Positions 1 through 8,824 of a DNA stretch of 64,000 nucleotides are shown here, piece after piece. Origin of the DNA: Rhodocyclaceae bacterium (GTDB lineage Bacteria > Pseudomonadota > Gammaproteobacteria > Burkholderiales > Usitatibacteraceae); NCBI GenBank assembly GCA_020247395.1, contig JADCJC010000028.1:1-64000 (forward strand), in the 5' to 3' direction. Below the pieces are notes generated by a model. That model saw only the letters and a program-made list of their open reading frames with translations. It did not search any database and had not been told where the DNA came from. Position 1 is the first letter of the stretch. Every line of letters begins with the position of its first letter. The translations under genes were made by a program, and so were the position numbers.

Positions 1-1
1 A

Positions 2-1327
2 GCGGGTGGTGCAAAAGCTAACGGCGAGCCGCGCGATTTTGATACTTTTCTTGCCGACGAAAACGTCGAGCAGTATCACTTCATCGGCAAAGATATTGTT
101 TACTTCCATACCTTGTTCTGGCCTGCCATGCTGCACTTTGCCGGACGCAAGGAGCCGAACAACGTGTTTGTACATGGCTTTTTGCAGGTCACCGGGGAAA
201 AGCTCTCTAAATCTCGTGGTTTTGGCCCGACACCAAGCAAGTATCTTGATCTGAAATTGAATACCGAGTGGCTGCGTTATTACATCGCGGCGAAACTAAA
301 TGACCGCGTCGAAGATCTGGACTTCAATCCGGAAGATTTTCTGGCGCGTGTTAACGCCGATCTCATCGGCAAATACATAAATATCGCGAGCCGCGCAGCG
401 GGATTTCTGCACAAAAAATTTGATGGTCGATTGCTCAAGGTTGAGGCTAAACATCCGGTGCTGGCGTCAATCACCGCCGCTTCTGCTGAAATCGCCGCGT
501 TGTACGATGGGCGCGAGTTTGGCAAGGCCGTGCGCCGCATCATGGAACTCGCGGATCTTGTGAACGGATTTGTCGATTCAGAAAAGCCGTGGGAATTGGC
601 GAGGAGTGATGAGAATAATGCAGCACTACACAAAGCATGTTCGATCGTCATCAATGCGTTTCATCTGTTGACCGCCTATCTCGCGCCGATCCTGCCGAAA
701 CTCGCAACTGACGCTGCTGCATTCCTCGACATAAAGGGTTATGATTGGTGCGATACAACGCGTTTGCTGCCCGCCGGCCACCAGATTAACCCCTACAAGC
801 ACTTGATGTCGCGCATCGACCAAAAACAAATTGACGCCCTGCTGGAGGTGCCCCAAGAGGGCGACAAGGATGCGCCAACAGCGGCGAGCAAGCTGAGCAA
901 CAAATCAGCACCGGCCCCCGCCAACGATGAAGCGTTGGCACCGGCAGAGTTCGCGCTGCAGCCGGTTGAAGCGCCGAAGCCGATCATCATCCAGCCCGTG
1001 GCGGAGACAATCTCGATAGACGATTTCGGCCGCATCGATTTGCGGGTCGCAAAAATTCTCGATGCTGAATACGTTGCCGAGGCCGACAAACTGCTGCGCC
1101 TAACGCTTGACCTCGGCATCGAGCAGCGGCAGGTTTTTGCCGGCATCCGATCCGCTTACAATCCCAAACAACTCATCGGCCGACTCACGGTAATGGTGGC
1201 GAACTTGGCACCGCGTAAGATGCGGTTTGGCGAGTCCCAAGGCATGGTACTGGCGGCAGGCGACGGCACAAACATCTATTTACTTGCCCCGGATTCGGGC
1301 GCCGTACCTGGGATGCGCATCAAATGA
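2..1327 (+). CDS. metG: Methionyl-tRNA synthetase, C-terminal part (5' end outside window)
   Basis: Charges tRNA(Met) with methionine in the cytoplasm. The frame is open from base 2, so the N-terminal half of the catalytic domain lies upstream of the window. Visible are the class I signature KLSKSRG (the KMSKS loop), the alpha-helical anticodon-binding domain after it, an Ala/Pro-rich linker around bases 880-1000, and a C-terminal Trbp111/EMAP-type tRNA-binding domain beginning [14 protein letters not shown]. That appended domain is the dimerisation and tRNA-binding module of the long bacterial form. The protein ends naturally at TGA. Identification is secure; only the missing 5' end limits it. 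Confidence 0.97.
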   Translation, partial: AGGAKANGEPRDFDTFLADENVEQYHFIGKDIVYFHTLFWPAMLHFAGRKEPNNVFVHGFLQVTGEKLSKSRGFGPTPSKYLDLKLNTEWLRYYIAAKLNDRVEDLDFNPEDFLARVNADLIGKYINIASRAAGFLHKKFDGRLLKVEAKHPVLASITAASAEIAALYDGREFGKAVRRIMELADLVNGFVDSEKPWELARSDENNAALHKACSIVINAFHLLTAYLAPILPKLATDAAAFLDIKGYDWCDTTRLLPAGHQINPYKHLMSRIDQKQIDALLEVPQEGDKDAPTAASKLSNKSAPAPANDEALAPAEFALQPVEAPKPIIIQPVAETISIDDFGRIDLRVAKILDAEYVAEADKLLRLTLDLGIEQRQVFAGIRSAYNPKQLIGRLTVMVANLAPRKMRFGESQGMVLAAGDGTNIYLLAPDSGAVPGMRIK

Positions 1328-1380
1328 CGCGCTCCGTCCAAGAGCAATAGGCGAAGCTTCGCAGCGATTAGAAACGGACG

Positions 1381-1408
1381 CGTCATCCCCGCGAAGGCGG
1401 GGATCCAG
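1381..1408. repeat. Dispersed intergenic palindromic repeat
   Basis: An inverted repeat with arms around CCCCGC...GCGGGG and the pattern GTCATCCCCGCGAAGGCGGG. This is the well-known short interspersed repeat whose translation reads like SPRRRGSS in many proteobacterial genomes. It lies between metG and the next start codon and supports starting that gene at 1416, after the repeat. A related element is at 55766-55791. Confidence 0.7.
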
Positions 1409-1415
1409 TAAACGG

Positions 1416-1829
1416 ATGTACCCCTCACCCCCTACGTCTTCACCGCCAGATTCCAAAACCGCAAGCGACTCAGCGGCTAAACCCCCATTTTCGACAACAC
1501 GCGAGGTTTTGGAGACCGAAGTACGCGTAGACACCTTTCGCGCCGCCGGCCCCGGCGGTCAACATGTCAACAAAACCAACTCTGCGGTTCGCCTGACCCA
1601 TCTGCCCTCAGGCGTTGTGGTCATCGCACAGGATTCTACCTCGCAGTTTCGCAACAAAGAAATCGCTTTTGCGCGCTTGATCGACAAGTTAAAACGCCTG
1701 AACCACATCCCCAAAAAACGCCTGGCAACCAAACCGACCCGCGCGTCTAAAGAGCGGCGCATTGGTGAGAAGAAAACGCGGGCCGTCGTCAAAACCACCC
1801 GCAGCAAAGCGATCAAGGCAGACGAGTGA
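1416..1829 (+). CDS. Stand-alone RF-1 domain (GGQ) peptidyl-tRNA hydrolase / release factor-like protein
   Basis: A 137-residue protein with one RF-1 domain: [10 protein letters not shown] near residues 45-54 carries the GGQ motif that triggers peptidyl-tRNA hydrolysis in the ribosomal peptidyl transferase centre. The C-terminal tail ([10 protein letters not shown] followed by alternating Lys/Arg) resembles the basic tail ArfB/YaeJ uses to sense an empty mRNA channel, so ribosome rescue is the likely role. It lacks the insertion seen in canonical ArfB between NKT and the next strand, so the exact subfamily is open. Start at 1416 chosen because upstream in-frame codons lie in metG and in the dispersed repeat. 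Overlaps the next gene by 4 bases, suggesting coupled translation. Confidence 0.85.
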   Translation: MYPSPPTSSPPDSKTASDSAAKPPFSTTREVLETEVRVDTFRAAGPGGQHVNKTNSAVRLTHLPSGVVVIAQDSTSQFRNKEIAFARLIDKLKRLNHIPKKRLATKPTRASKERRIGEKKTRAVVKTTRSKAIKADE

Positions 1830-2110
1830 ACATCATTTCGGTCCACATGCTCATTACTGGACGTGTGCAAGGCGTGGGCTTTCGCGAATCCATGCGTCTC
1901 GTCGCACAGGCACTTGACATCACCGGTTGGGTACGAAACCTGGCGGATGCGAGCGTCGAGGCTGTTGTCCAAGGGGAAGAAACGGCGGTGGATCGCCTGG
2001 TGGGTTGGTGCCACAACGGGCCGCCAGGGGCAAGTGTCCGTTTTGTAGAGGCAAACCTGATCGAGACGAGCGAGACTTACATTGCTTTTTCGAGGCTCCC
2101 AGACGCCTAG
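1826..2110 (+). CDS. acyP: Acylphosphatase
   Basis: A 94-residue cytoplasmic acylphosphatase, hydrolysing acyl phosphates such as acetyl phosphate. The signature GRVQGVGFR (residues 12-20) supplies the phosphate-binding loop and catalytic Arg20; the second signature GWVRN supplies the catalytic Asn38. Length is typical of the family. The GTG start at 1826 overlaps the preceding stop codon (GTGA), consistent with translational coupling; an ATG at 1847 is an alternative that would still keep the catalytic motif. Confidence 0.92.
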   Translation: MNIISVHMLITGRVQGVGFRESMRLVAQALDITGWVRNLADASVEAVVQGEETAVDRLVGWCHNGPPGASVRFVEANLIETSETYIAFSRLPDA

Positions 2111-2210
2111 CCATGAGTGTTTTATGGGTCAACCGCCGCGTCGAAGGACGTTACCCCTGAACTTCGGGAAAACATTGGACGACGGTGAAGTATGCGGGTT
2201 AGGTTCATAT

Positions 2211-2316
2211 CGTTTGAGCTAACCGGCCCGCAACGGCACGACGCCGCAGGGCCAGAATGAAATGAGGCCCGAAGGCGGCATGCCGTAGCGGGTCCGGTTG
2301 AGTGATGGGGTTAGGC
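2211..2316 (-). other. attC-like recombination site
   Basis: On the minus strand: R'' box GCCTAAC (2316-2310), a spacer, then a long stem in which AACCGG-ACCCGCTACGGCA pairs with TGCCGTTGCGGG-CCGGTT with extrahelical bases and a central loop around 2263, then TTAGCTCAAACG ending at 2211. Unpaired bases in an otherwise complementary stem are characteristic of attC sites, which recombine as folded single strands. The R' box is reduced to its first G, followed by ATATGA instead of TTAGGC, as expected after insertion at a non-attC target. Confidence 0.55.
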
Positions 2317-2369
2317 CTCCGCGCACGGTAGGCAAGAAGCGCGAGGAAGAATTTAATTGAATACTAATC

Positions 2370-2870
2370 TCACTCGATGCGTTCCCATATCACGACAGCC
2401 ACAACATCCAGCCCAGTGATTAGGCTTTTGAACGGCTCCGAAGTCCCAGTCAGTCTTTTACCGTCGGTTTCGAGGTTGATTACGCGCACCGTCCCATTCC
2501 ACGACTGAATGCTTGATTCCTCAATCGTGATGAAAAGCTTCCAACCTTCAACTCGGTAGCGACCGCTGTATGCGGACATTGAGGCGTGAAGTGCGGCCCG
2601 TTCCGCTTCCGTGGGATTCGCTGCAGCCGGCGCCTTGCGATTGCTTGCGTATTGCATACCAATCATTTGGCCACCGGCAGTAAAGACAAAAGTACCGGAA
2701 GGTGTTTCGCCAAACGGCTTGACTACCTTTCCGGCAACAACCTCTCTGGTTTCGACGGTCGCCACCTTCCATACGCCAATGATAGATTGCGAGGAGCCTT
2801 GGGCAAGTACTTGGTCTGTGAAGAGTATCGAACTGCATACGATGAAAGCGGTAAGTACACACTTGATCAT
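2370..2870 (-). CDS. Exported lipocalin-like domain protein (cassette gene)
   Basis: A 166-residue protein. The first about 23 residues (MIKCVLTAFIVCSSILFTDQ, then VLAQ) form a Sec signal peptide, so the mature protein is periplasmic or secreted. The mature part starts IIGVWKVATVE and resembles the small lipocalin-like families that open with a G-x-W motif and fold as a beta-barrel; no substrate can be inferred. Starting at 2870 gives the signal peptide at the N-terminus, while the longer GTG frame upstream would cross the 12-bp cassette-end repeat. It is the only gene in the candidate cassette. Function unknown. Confidence 0.75.
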   Translation of the reverse strand: MIKCVLTAFIVCSSILFTDQVLAQGSSQSIIGVWKVATVETREVVAGKVVKPFGETPSGTFVFTAGGQMIGMQYASNRKAPAAANPTEAERAALHASMSAYSGRYRVEGWKLFITIEESSIQSWNGTVRVINLETDGKRLTGTSEPFKSLITGLDVVAVVIWERIE

Positions 2871-3035
2871 GTTTACTCCGTTGTAGAGGGAATTGTGGGC
2901 GAAGCGGTTGCGGCAGTGATGGATGCAGGGACTAGCCTTCGGAGGCCTAACTATTCGCACAGAACCGTAGGGAACGATTTCTGACTTTTCAATAACTAAT
3001 TGAAACCGTCAGACCCGCAAAGCAAGTCGTTTATT

Positions 3036-3076
3036 GGCGGGCGTCTTCGGCCATTTAGGCCTGAAGCTACCCGTGC
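3036..3076. repeat. Dispersed hairpin repeat, copy 1 (REP-like)
   Basis: Inverted repeat with arms CGGGCGTCTTCGGCC and GGCCTGAAGCTACCCG, directly after the phaM stop codon. It belongs to the family with copies at 9199, 22163, 32650, 50279 and 58007. It could act as a transcription end or RNA-stabilising hairpin for phaZ-phaM. Confidence 0.6.
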
Positions 3077-3079
3077 TTG

Positions 3080-3574
3080 CTAGGGTTTTCTTTTCTTTGC
3101 CGAGTTTGGTTTTGCGTCGGATTTTGCGCGACCAAAAGGGGAGGAACGCTTGTTGCCAGCAGAACCAGAGTCACTCGCGACGGAAGGCATCATCTGCGCC
3201 ATCCACGCACCTGGGTTGAATGCTGCCACGTACTTCGCCATATCTTCGCCGGAAAATGCGTTGCCTGCGGACTCACCCGCCTGACTCACCTTGCGCAGTG
3301 TATCGCGCTGGTACTCCATTGTTTTTATTGACCATTCCACCGCTGCAGCCTGACCGCGTAGCCACATGAGCACGACACCAAACTCATTGATCTTCTTGTC
3401 AAGTTCCTCGGCGTCCATCACTGCAAGGCCAAACGCGGCCCCCGGATTGGCACCGAATCCCGGCATGCCCCCGTGCCCGGCAAGTCCGCCCGGCGCAGGT
3501 GCGCCGCCCGTCATCACCCGCAGCAATTCAAAATAATCCGGCAGCGGCGGGTTAGATTTGGAAGCGTCAGCCAT
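3080..3574 (-). CDS. phaM: PhaM-like PHA granule-associated regulatory protein
   Basis: A 164-residue protein with the features of PhaM, which activates PHA synthase and tethers PHA granules to the nucleoid. It has a short N-terminal segment (PDYFELLRVM), a Gly/Pro-rich linker, a helical region around residues 50-110 (AEELDKKINE, LMWLRGQAAAVEWSIKTMEY) and a Lys/Arg-rich tail (KSDAKPNSAKKRKP) like the DNA-binding C-terminus of PhaM. Its ATG immediately follows the TAA of phaZ, so the two are co-transcribed and probably translationally coupled. Assignment rests on sequence character and on adjacency to the depolymerase. Confidence 0.82.
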   Translation of the reverse strand: MADASKSNPPLPDYFELLRVMTGGAPAPGGLAGHGGMPGFGANPGAAFGLAVMDAEELDKKINEFGVVLMWLRGQAAAVEWSIKTMEYQRDTLRKVSQAGESAGNAFSGEDMAKYVAAFNPGAWMAQMMPSVASDSGSAGNKRSSPFGRAKSDAKPNSAKKRKP

Positions 3575-4807
3575 TTAGCGGTGGTGCTTGTTGATAAAGT
3601 CACGAATCTTTGGATAAATCGTCTCACGATACTTACGACCGGAAAAAATGCCGTAGTGACCAACTGCCGGGGCGGTCAAATGTTGCGCTCGCGACGCGGG
3701 CAGGTTGCTGCACAAGGTGTGTGCCGCCGCCGTTTGTCCGCTGCCTGAAATATCATCCAGCTCGCCTTCGATGGTGAACAGCGCCGTATTTCGTATCGTC
3801 TCCGGACGCACCTTCTCGCCCGCGACGACCAGCGTCCCCTTCGCCAAGCTCTGCTCCTGAAACACGCGCACGATGGTGTCGAGGTAGTACTCCGCCGGTA
3901 AATCCATCACCGCGTTGTACTCATCATAAAAGCGCCGATGCGCCTCAGCCGACTCACCATCACCGGCAACAAGATGCTTATAGTACTCTTGGTGCGATTC
4001 CAAATGCCGCTCCGGATTCATCGCGACAAACCCAGTGAGCTGCAAAAAACCGGGATACACGCGTCGCATTGCGCCTGGATACTTCACCGGCACACGCTGG
4101 ATCACGTTCTGTTCAAACCACCAAAGCGGACGGCGAGTGGCGAAATCGTTTACCGAGGTCGGGTTCTTTCTGGTGTCGATCGGCCCACCCATCATCGTCA
4201 TTGAGGTCGGCAGTTTTTCACCGCGCGCTGCCATCAATGCAATCGCCGCTAACACCGGCACCGTCGGCTGACATACCGAAACAATATGCAGCTTGCCGCT
4301 AGAACGCTGCTGCATGAATCGAATCGACTGCTCCACATAAGCCACGTAGTCGTCAAAGTGAAATGGTCCTTCGGCGAGCGACACTTCGCGCGCATCTTTC
4401 CAGTCGGTAATCGTCACAGCGTGATCCGGCAACATGGTCCGCACGGTATCGCGCAGCAGCGTCGAAAAATGTCCCGATAGCGGCGCAAACACCAGCACCT
4501 CTGGCTCGGCTTTGCGCTTGACTGATTTGGCAAAATTTCGCAGCTGGCAAAACGGCATATCCAGAAGCACGCTTTCAGTGACATCTGCGGGTTCTCCATC
4601 AACCTGCACTTGCGTGATGCCAAAGGCAGGCCGCTCGTATCGACCAGTCAAGCGCAACATCAAATCAAATCCAGCAGCTGCCCGGTTCGATGACGGCACG
4701 TAGTACAGCGGCGACATCGGACTTTGCAAGGCATCAACACTCGCCTGTGCCCACCAGCGCCACGGCTCCATGATGGATCGCTGAAATTCGTGCATTTGAT
4801 ACAACAT
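3575..4807 (-). CDS. phaZ: Intracellular polyhydroxyalkanoate depolymerase
   Basis: A 410-residue enzyme that hydrolyses native intracellular PHB granules to 3-hydroxybutyrate. Instead of a serine lipase box it has VSVCQPTV with Cys169, the cysteine nucleophile typical of PhaZ1-type depolymerases; the C-terminal acid (GELDDISGSG) and histidine (APAVGHYGIFSG) complete the triad. No signal peptide, as expected for a cytoplasmic granule enzyme. Start at 4807 (MLYQMHEFQ) follows a GGAG Shine-Dalgarno; the longer frame upstream has no such support. First gene of a two-gene operon with phaM. Confidence 0.95.
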   Translation of the reverse strand: MLYQMHEFQRSIMEPWRWWAQASVDALQSPMSPLYYVPSSNRAAAGFDLMLRLTGRYERPAFGITQVQVDGEPADVTESVLLDMPFCQLRNFAKSVKRKAEPEVLVFAPLSGHFSTLLRDTVRTMLPDHAVTITDWKDAREVSLAEGPFHFDDYVAYVEQSIRFMQQRSSGKLHIVSVCQPTVPVLAAIALMAARGEKLPTSMTMMGGPIDTRKNPTSVNDFATRRPLWWFEQNVIQRVPVKYPGAMRRVYPGFLQLTGFVAMNPERHLESHQEYYKHLVAGDGESAEAHRRFYDEYNAVMDLPAEYYLDTIVRVFQEQSLAKGTLVVAGEKVRPETIRNTALFTIEGELDDISGSGQTAAAHTLCSNLPASRAQHLTAPAVGHYGIFSGRKYRETIYPKIRDFINKHHR

Positions 4808-5032
4808 CAGTTTTTCTCCAGAACACCCAGCAGTAACGAATCGCACCATTTTGCCCTGCCGACTCAGAATTTCCAGCCAGATAAGCACTGGCGTATCGGC
4901 GCAATCATCGTGTTACCTAATTGTACTGCGCTGCAGCATCAAAAACGCAAAGTCTGCAAGTAACCACTTCTACTGCACTTTTGACTTAGTGGCTGTATGC
5001 TTCGCCCAACACCGCCATTTTTCAGGGTTTTC

Positions 5033-5998
5033 ATGATTTCCGCCCCAACAAGAAGTGACTTTTATCCGCCGATCGAGCCCTATCAAACCGCCCGATTGGT
5101 GCTCGATGACGTACACACCATGTACTACGAGCAATCGGGGAACCCGCACGGTGTGCCGGTTTTGTTCCTGCATGGGGGTCCGGGAGCAGGGGCTTCTGCT
5201 TCTCACCGGCAGTTCTTTGACCCAGCGTTCTACCGCATTGTCATCTTTGATCAACGTGGCGCAGGTCGATCGACGCCACTCGGCGAGTTAGTCGACAACA
5301 CCACACCGTTGCTGATCGACGACATCGAGCGGTTGCGAGAAAAGCTGGGCATCTCCCGCTGGGTGGTTTTTGGCGGGTCGTGGGGCTCAACACTCGCGCT
5401 GGCCTATGCCGAATCCCATCCCAACCGGGTCATGGCGCTGGTATTGCGCGGGATCTTTTTGTGTCAACAATCTGAAATCGACTGGTTTTTGTATGGCCTA
5501 AAGAATATTTTTCCGGAAGCCTGGCGCAAATTTGCCGGCCACCTCCCCGAACACGAGCGCAACAATATTCTCAAGGCCTATTACGCATTAATCACCGACC
5601 CTGACCCGGCGGTGCACATACCCGCAGCGCGGGCATGGAGCGTCTACGAAGGGTCTTGTTCCAGCCTGATTCCCAACGAGATGATCGTCGCCAACTTCGG
5701 CTCTGATCGGGTCGCCCTCGGCCTCGCGCGCATGGAGTCACATTACTTCATGAACGACATTTTTCTGCCGGAGAACTATCTTCTCGACAACATCGGTCGA
5801 ATTCGCCACATCCCTACCACCATTGTCCAGGGACGCTACGACGTGGTTTGTCCAATCGTGTCAGCGGATGATTTGGCGCGCGCATTCCCGGAAGCCGAAT
5901 ACCACATCATCAACGATGCGGGTCACTCCGCCTTTGAACCGGGCACCCGAGCGAAATTGATTGGGACAATGGAGCGCCTCAAGTCGCGCTTCGGTTAG
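5033..5998 (+). CDS. pip: Proline iminopeptidase (alpha/beta hydrolase, peptidase S33)
   Basis: A 321-residue cytoplasmic exopeptidase releasing N-terminal proline. It shows the oxyanion-hole motif HGGPGAG, the DQRGAGRS motif, the nucleophile elbow GGSWGS (Ser116), a catalytic Asp in QGRYDVVCP and the C-terminal His in NDAGHSAFEP. Length and motif order match S33 Pip proteins. The ATG at 5033 gives the usual N-terminus leading to YPPIEPYQT; an ATG at 4997 would add 12 unusual residues. It fits the peptide-utilisation theme of the window. Confidence 0.94.
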   Translation: MISAPTRSDFYPPIEPYQTARLVLDDVHTMYYEQSGNPHGVPVLFLHGGPGAGASASHRQFFDPAFYRIVIFDQRGAGRSTPLGELVDNTTPLLIDDIERLREKLGISRWVVFGGSWGSTLALAYAESHPNRVMALVLRGIFLCQQSEIDWFLYGLKNIFPEAWRKFAGHLPEHERNNILKAYYALITDPDPAVHIPAARAWSVYEGSCSSLIPNEMIVANFGSDRVALGLARMESHYFMNDIFLPENYLLDNIGRIRHIPTTIVQGRYDVVCPIVSADDLARAFPEAEYHIINDAGHSAFEPGTRAKLIGTMERLKSRFG

Positions 5999-6041
5999 AC
6001 CGGATTTGGAAAAAAATGGGCGGTGATCCTGCTCAGCCGCG

Positions 6042-6884
6042 TCACGATTTCAACAGGTTCGACACGTCTTGCGCGTATCCCGCCAACTTTCGCTGCACCG
6101 CTTGTTTTTGCTTGGCGGTTGCGATCTGCAGCAATTCCACGGTGAGTTGTGCGACCAGCTGTTGTTGGTTCTCCCACTTCTCACGATAATCTGCGGCGCG
6201 GCGCTGCTCGGGTGACAACAGCAATACGCGCAGCTCCCTCGCAAGGACGGCACTATCGGCATTGTTCCTGAGCAGCGCAACCAAACTCGCCCGCCAACGC
6301 TGGCGATCGGCCAAGCGCAGCTCTTCCGAAAATGGCATCTCTTCGACCCGTGTTTTCAACAGCTCAAGTTGCTCCGGGCTCAGACGGCCGAACCAGCCTT
6401 CAAAACGGCCAACATAACGCTCCACGCGTTTGCGCCGACGCTCTTCCAGCCCGAGCTTCAGCTCTTTGACCAGCTTCTCATTATCTGACGCCAGTTTTCG
6501 TTCAAGAAAGGCAATCTGCCTCGGCTCGAGCAGTTGGAGAAAGCCGACGAGGTCGGGCATCGCCTTCTCGGCAAGACGCTCTGCGGCTAAACGACTCTGG
6601 CCGTACAACAGATCGATATGCTCAATCGCAACCGGGCGCATAACTTGTTCGCGCGCATCGCTCAGTAGTTTTTGATAGGTGGGCAACTCACTTGTACGAT
6701 GCCAATCAAGTAATTTCTCAACGCGCGGCTTGAGCCATGCGCGTTGCGGGCTAGTCAGATCAAACCAATCATCTGCCACATAGGCAACCGCCGTAGGTGC
6801 GTTGTTGTAAACAACATTGACCACGCCGCAGGCGCTGAGCGTAGCCAAAAGCAAAATTCCTACGATAATGCGAGCTGTTTTCAT
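6042..6884 (-). CDS. DUF6279-type lipoprotein
   Basis: A 280-residue lipoprotein: signal MKTARIIVGILLLATLSAC with lipobox Cys19. The mature part is almost entirely helical, rich in Glu, Arg, Leu and Gln, and contains SPQRAWLKPRV and SPEQLELLK. It resembles the DUF6279 family of betaproteobacterial lipoproteins, of unknown function. Start at 6884 places the signal peptide at the N-terminus; the longer upstream frame overlaps the divergent neighbour. It ends 43 bases beyond the convergent pip gene. Confidence 0.8.
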   Translation of the reverse strand: MKTARIIVGILLLATLSACGVVNVVYNNAPTAVAYVADDWFDLTSPQRAWLKPRVEKLLDWHRTSELPTYQKLLSDAREQVMRPVAIEHIDLLYGQSRLAAERLAEKAMPDLVGFLQLLEPRQIAFLERKLASDNEKLVKELKLGLEERRRKRVERYVGRFEGWFGRLSPEQLELLKTRVEEMPFSEELRLADRQRWRASLVALLRNNADSAVLARELRVLLLSPEQRRAADYREKWENQQQLVAQLTVELLQIATAKQKQAVQRKLAGYAQDVSNLLKS

Positions 6885-6948
6885 TCTTATAATTTTAGCA
6901 AGCTCGTGCGGATGTCGTGCGAGTTTCCCTACGCCAAGAAAAACAACC

Positions 6949-7413
6949 ATGCCCAAGTTCTTGAAAGCCGTGCGTCTTGATGACTCGGATGCCGAACTGT
7001 ATAAAGCAAGTGCCGCCTGTGATGACGACGAATGGGTGTGTACCGGTGGCTTCATGGTTTGTAATCTGGCTGAGGGTTATCGCTGCAATCCCCGCTGCTA
7101 CTGCGACGAATCCTTCTTGTCGATCAGCCGATGTGCCCGCGTGACATTGGCCGAAGTTGTTAACGTCACAACTGCGGATCTCGAAATCTTCAAGGATCAG
7201 CTCGCCCAGCATCTGCTCTTCGACTGGAAAGCGCCCGACTACGAGACCGCGCGCGCGGTTGCCGAAGAAGAAATCGACTACACGGCGGAAACGGCAGCCG
7301 CGTTTCCCACAGAAGTGTGGATTAGCGTAAAACGCTCACCTGGGGACGATGGGGTGATCGCCGAGAAGTACGATCAGTATGAGCGGCTGATGATCGGCGC
7401 GCACAAACTCTAA
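6949..7413 (+). CDS. Conserved hypothetical protein
   Basis: A 154-residue soluble protein without signal peptide, beginning MPKFLKAVRLDDSD. The middle has a cysteine-rich stretch (GGFMVCNLAEGYRCNPRCYC) that could hold metal or disulfides. It is acidic overall. I do not recognise a characterised family. Start at 6949 is preferred because the longer upstream frame overlaps the promoter and signal peptide of the divergent lipoprotein gene. It converges on the Nudix gene with a 7-base gap. Confidence 0.72.
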   Translation: MPKFLKAVRLDDSDAELYKASAACDDDEWVCTGGFMVCNLAEGYRCNPRCYCDESFLSISRCARVTLAEVVNVTTADLEIFKDQLAQHLLFDWKAPDYETARAVAEEEIDYTAETAAAFPTEVWISVKRSPGDDGVIAEKYDQYERLMIGAHKL

Positions 7414-7420
7414 ATCAAAC

Positions 7421-8134
7421 TCAAGCTGAGTCTGGCACCATGGTAATCGGCGGCGTCAAGCTCCAACCTTCCGCGCGCGCGGCAACCCGTGAGAACGTAA
7501 TCAACATTCCCGCAGTTGCACCCCAAATGTAACGCGGGCCAAATGGGATCGCATAGTAGCTGCGCATTCGTCCTTTGTACATCGCTGACTCCCGCCGGTG
7601 GTTGGCTGGGTCGAGGAGAAACGGTGCGGGCACTTCAAACACCTCCGCCACCTCCGACGGATCGGGCGCATATTCCAAGGGATCAGCAGACCAACCGACC
7701 ACCGGCGTGATGTGATAACCCGTGCCGGTCGTGTATTGAGGCAGTTCACCGATGATTTCCACGCCACGCCGATCAATGCCCATTTCTTCTTCGGCCTCCC
7801 GCAGCGCAGTTGACACCGCATTTTGATCGCCCGGCTCAACCCTGCCGCCAGGAAAACTGATTTGTCCCGCATGCTCGGTCAGGTGGGTCGTTCGCTGCGT
7901 AAACACGACGGTGGGCACGGCACGATTGACGACCAAAACAAGTACCGACGCGGGCTTTAGCGGACGGTGATCGGCCACCACCAATCGAGCCTCACCGTCA
8001 TCGGCGAACCGGTCGTCGCCTGATTCGGCTACCGCCGCGCCACCCATGAGCCACAGGGCCAGCCGCGATTTCGTGATTGGCATCAGCATCCGTTCGCTGG
8101 ACGCGGTCTGTGGTGTGGACTGGCTATACTGCAT
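7421..8134 (-). CDS. nudL: Nudix hydrolase, CoA pyrophosphatase type
   Basis: About 237 residues. The Nudix box is present: GGRVEPGDQNA, then REAEEEMGI, with the catalytic Glu pair. Just before it, RTTHLTEHAGQISFPGG is the LLTKRS-type upstream signature of the CoA pyrophosphatase subfamily (NudL/PCD1), which splits CoA or oxidised CoA into phosphopantetheine and ADP. A CoA-consuming enzyme is of interest because the window also carries a CoA biosynthesis operon at 15-19 kb. The start is uncertain: ATGs at 8158, 8134 and 8089 are all in frame. Confidence 0.88.
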   Translation of the reverse strand: MQYSQSTPQTASSERMLMPITKSRLALWLMGGAAVAESGDDRFADDGEARLVVADHRPLKPASVLVLVVNRAVPTVVFTQRTTHLTEHAGQISFPGGRVEPGDQNAVSTALREAEEEMGIDRRGVEIIGELPQYTTGTGYHITPVVGWSADPLEYAPDPSEVAEVFEVPAPFLLDPANHRRESAMYKGRMRSYYAIPFGPRYIWGATAGMLITFSRVAARAEGWSLTPPITMVPDSA

Positions 8135-8178
8135 GGCTCTATTATAAAGTTCACGCATGGCACCACCATGACATCAAC

Positions 8179-8817
8179 ATGATCGTCTACGATTACTTCC
8201 GCTCGTCCGCCTCGTTTAGACTGCGCATTGCGCTGAATCTGAAGGGGCTCCAGCCGGAGCGGCGTTACGTGCATCTGGCAAAAGGCGAGCAGCGCGCGGC
8301 TGACTATAAGGCTCTCAACCCGCAGGGCTTTGTGCCGTTTCTCATCAATGACGATTTTTCGCTCTCGCAGTCGTTAGCCATAATTGAGTACCTCGATGAG
8401 AAGTATCCAAGTCCGCCATTACTGCCAATCAATATCGAAGCCCGCGCGACGGCACGCCAGATCGCTCAGTTAATCGCCTGCGACATCCATCCACTGAACA
8501 ACACACGCATCTTGGGCTACCTAAGCCACGAGTTAAAGCTCAGCGATGCGGCCAAAACGCAGTGGTACTGCAAGTGGATCTACGAAGGGTTTACCGCGCT
8601 GGAAATGATGCTGGCAAAACGCGACAAAGCCGACCTGTTCTGCGTTGGCGACACCCCAACAATCGCCGATATCTGCCTAGTGCCGCAAGTTACCAATGCC
8701 AACCGCTTCGCGTGCTCGCTCGACGCCTTTCCGATCATCATGGGCATTTATCACCGCGCGATGGCCCTTTCGGCCTTCGATGCTGCGCAGCCACTCCGTC
8801 AACCTGACGCGGAGTAG
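8179..8817 (+). CDS. maiA: Maleylacetoacetate isomerase (zeta-class glutathione transferase)
   Basis: A 212-residue GST-fold enzyme of tyrosine/homogentisate catabolism, converting maleylacetoacetate to fumarylacetoacetate with glutathione. The N-terminal zeta signature YFRSSASFRLRIALNLKG supplies the catalytic Ser pair; NPQGFVPFL and SQSLAIIEYLDE form the glutathione site; CDIHPLNN is typical of the C-terminal helical domain. Start at 8179 (MIVYDYFRSS) matches the family N-terminus. No other homogentisate-pathway gene is in the window. Confidence 0.92.
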   Translation: MIVYDYFRSSASFRLRIALNLKGLQPERRYVHLAKGEQRAADYKALNPQGFVPFLINDDFSLSQSLAIIEYLDEKYPSPPLLPINIEARATARQIAQLIACDIHPLNNTRILGYLSHELKLSDAAKTQWYCKWIYEGFTALEMMLAKRDKADLFCVGDTPTIADICLVPQVTNANRFACSLDAFPIIMGIYHRAMALSAFDAAQPLRQPDAE

Positions 8818-8824
8818 TTTCCGC

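Larger units (their letters stand above)
2211..2950 (-). mobile_element. Candidate solitary integron gene cassette (lipocalin-like gene plus attC-like site)
   Basis: Read on the minus strand the unit begins TTAGGCCTCCG after a G at 2951, carries one gene (2870-2370) and ends in a 106-nt imperfect inverted repeat with attC architecture (2316-2211). GTTAGGCCTCCG at 2310-2321 is the exact inverse complement of 2940-2951, as expected when the attC R'' box pairs with the first bases of the same cassette. No integrase or second cassette is visible, so this would be a lone cassette at a secondary site. Boundaries are inference from the R'' box and the TCAAACG end. Confidence 0.6.

Noticed and set aside
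2211-2950. A full integron platform
   Set aside because: No integrase gene, attI or second cassette is visible, so only a lone cassette is claimed.
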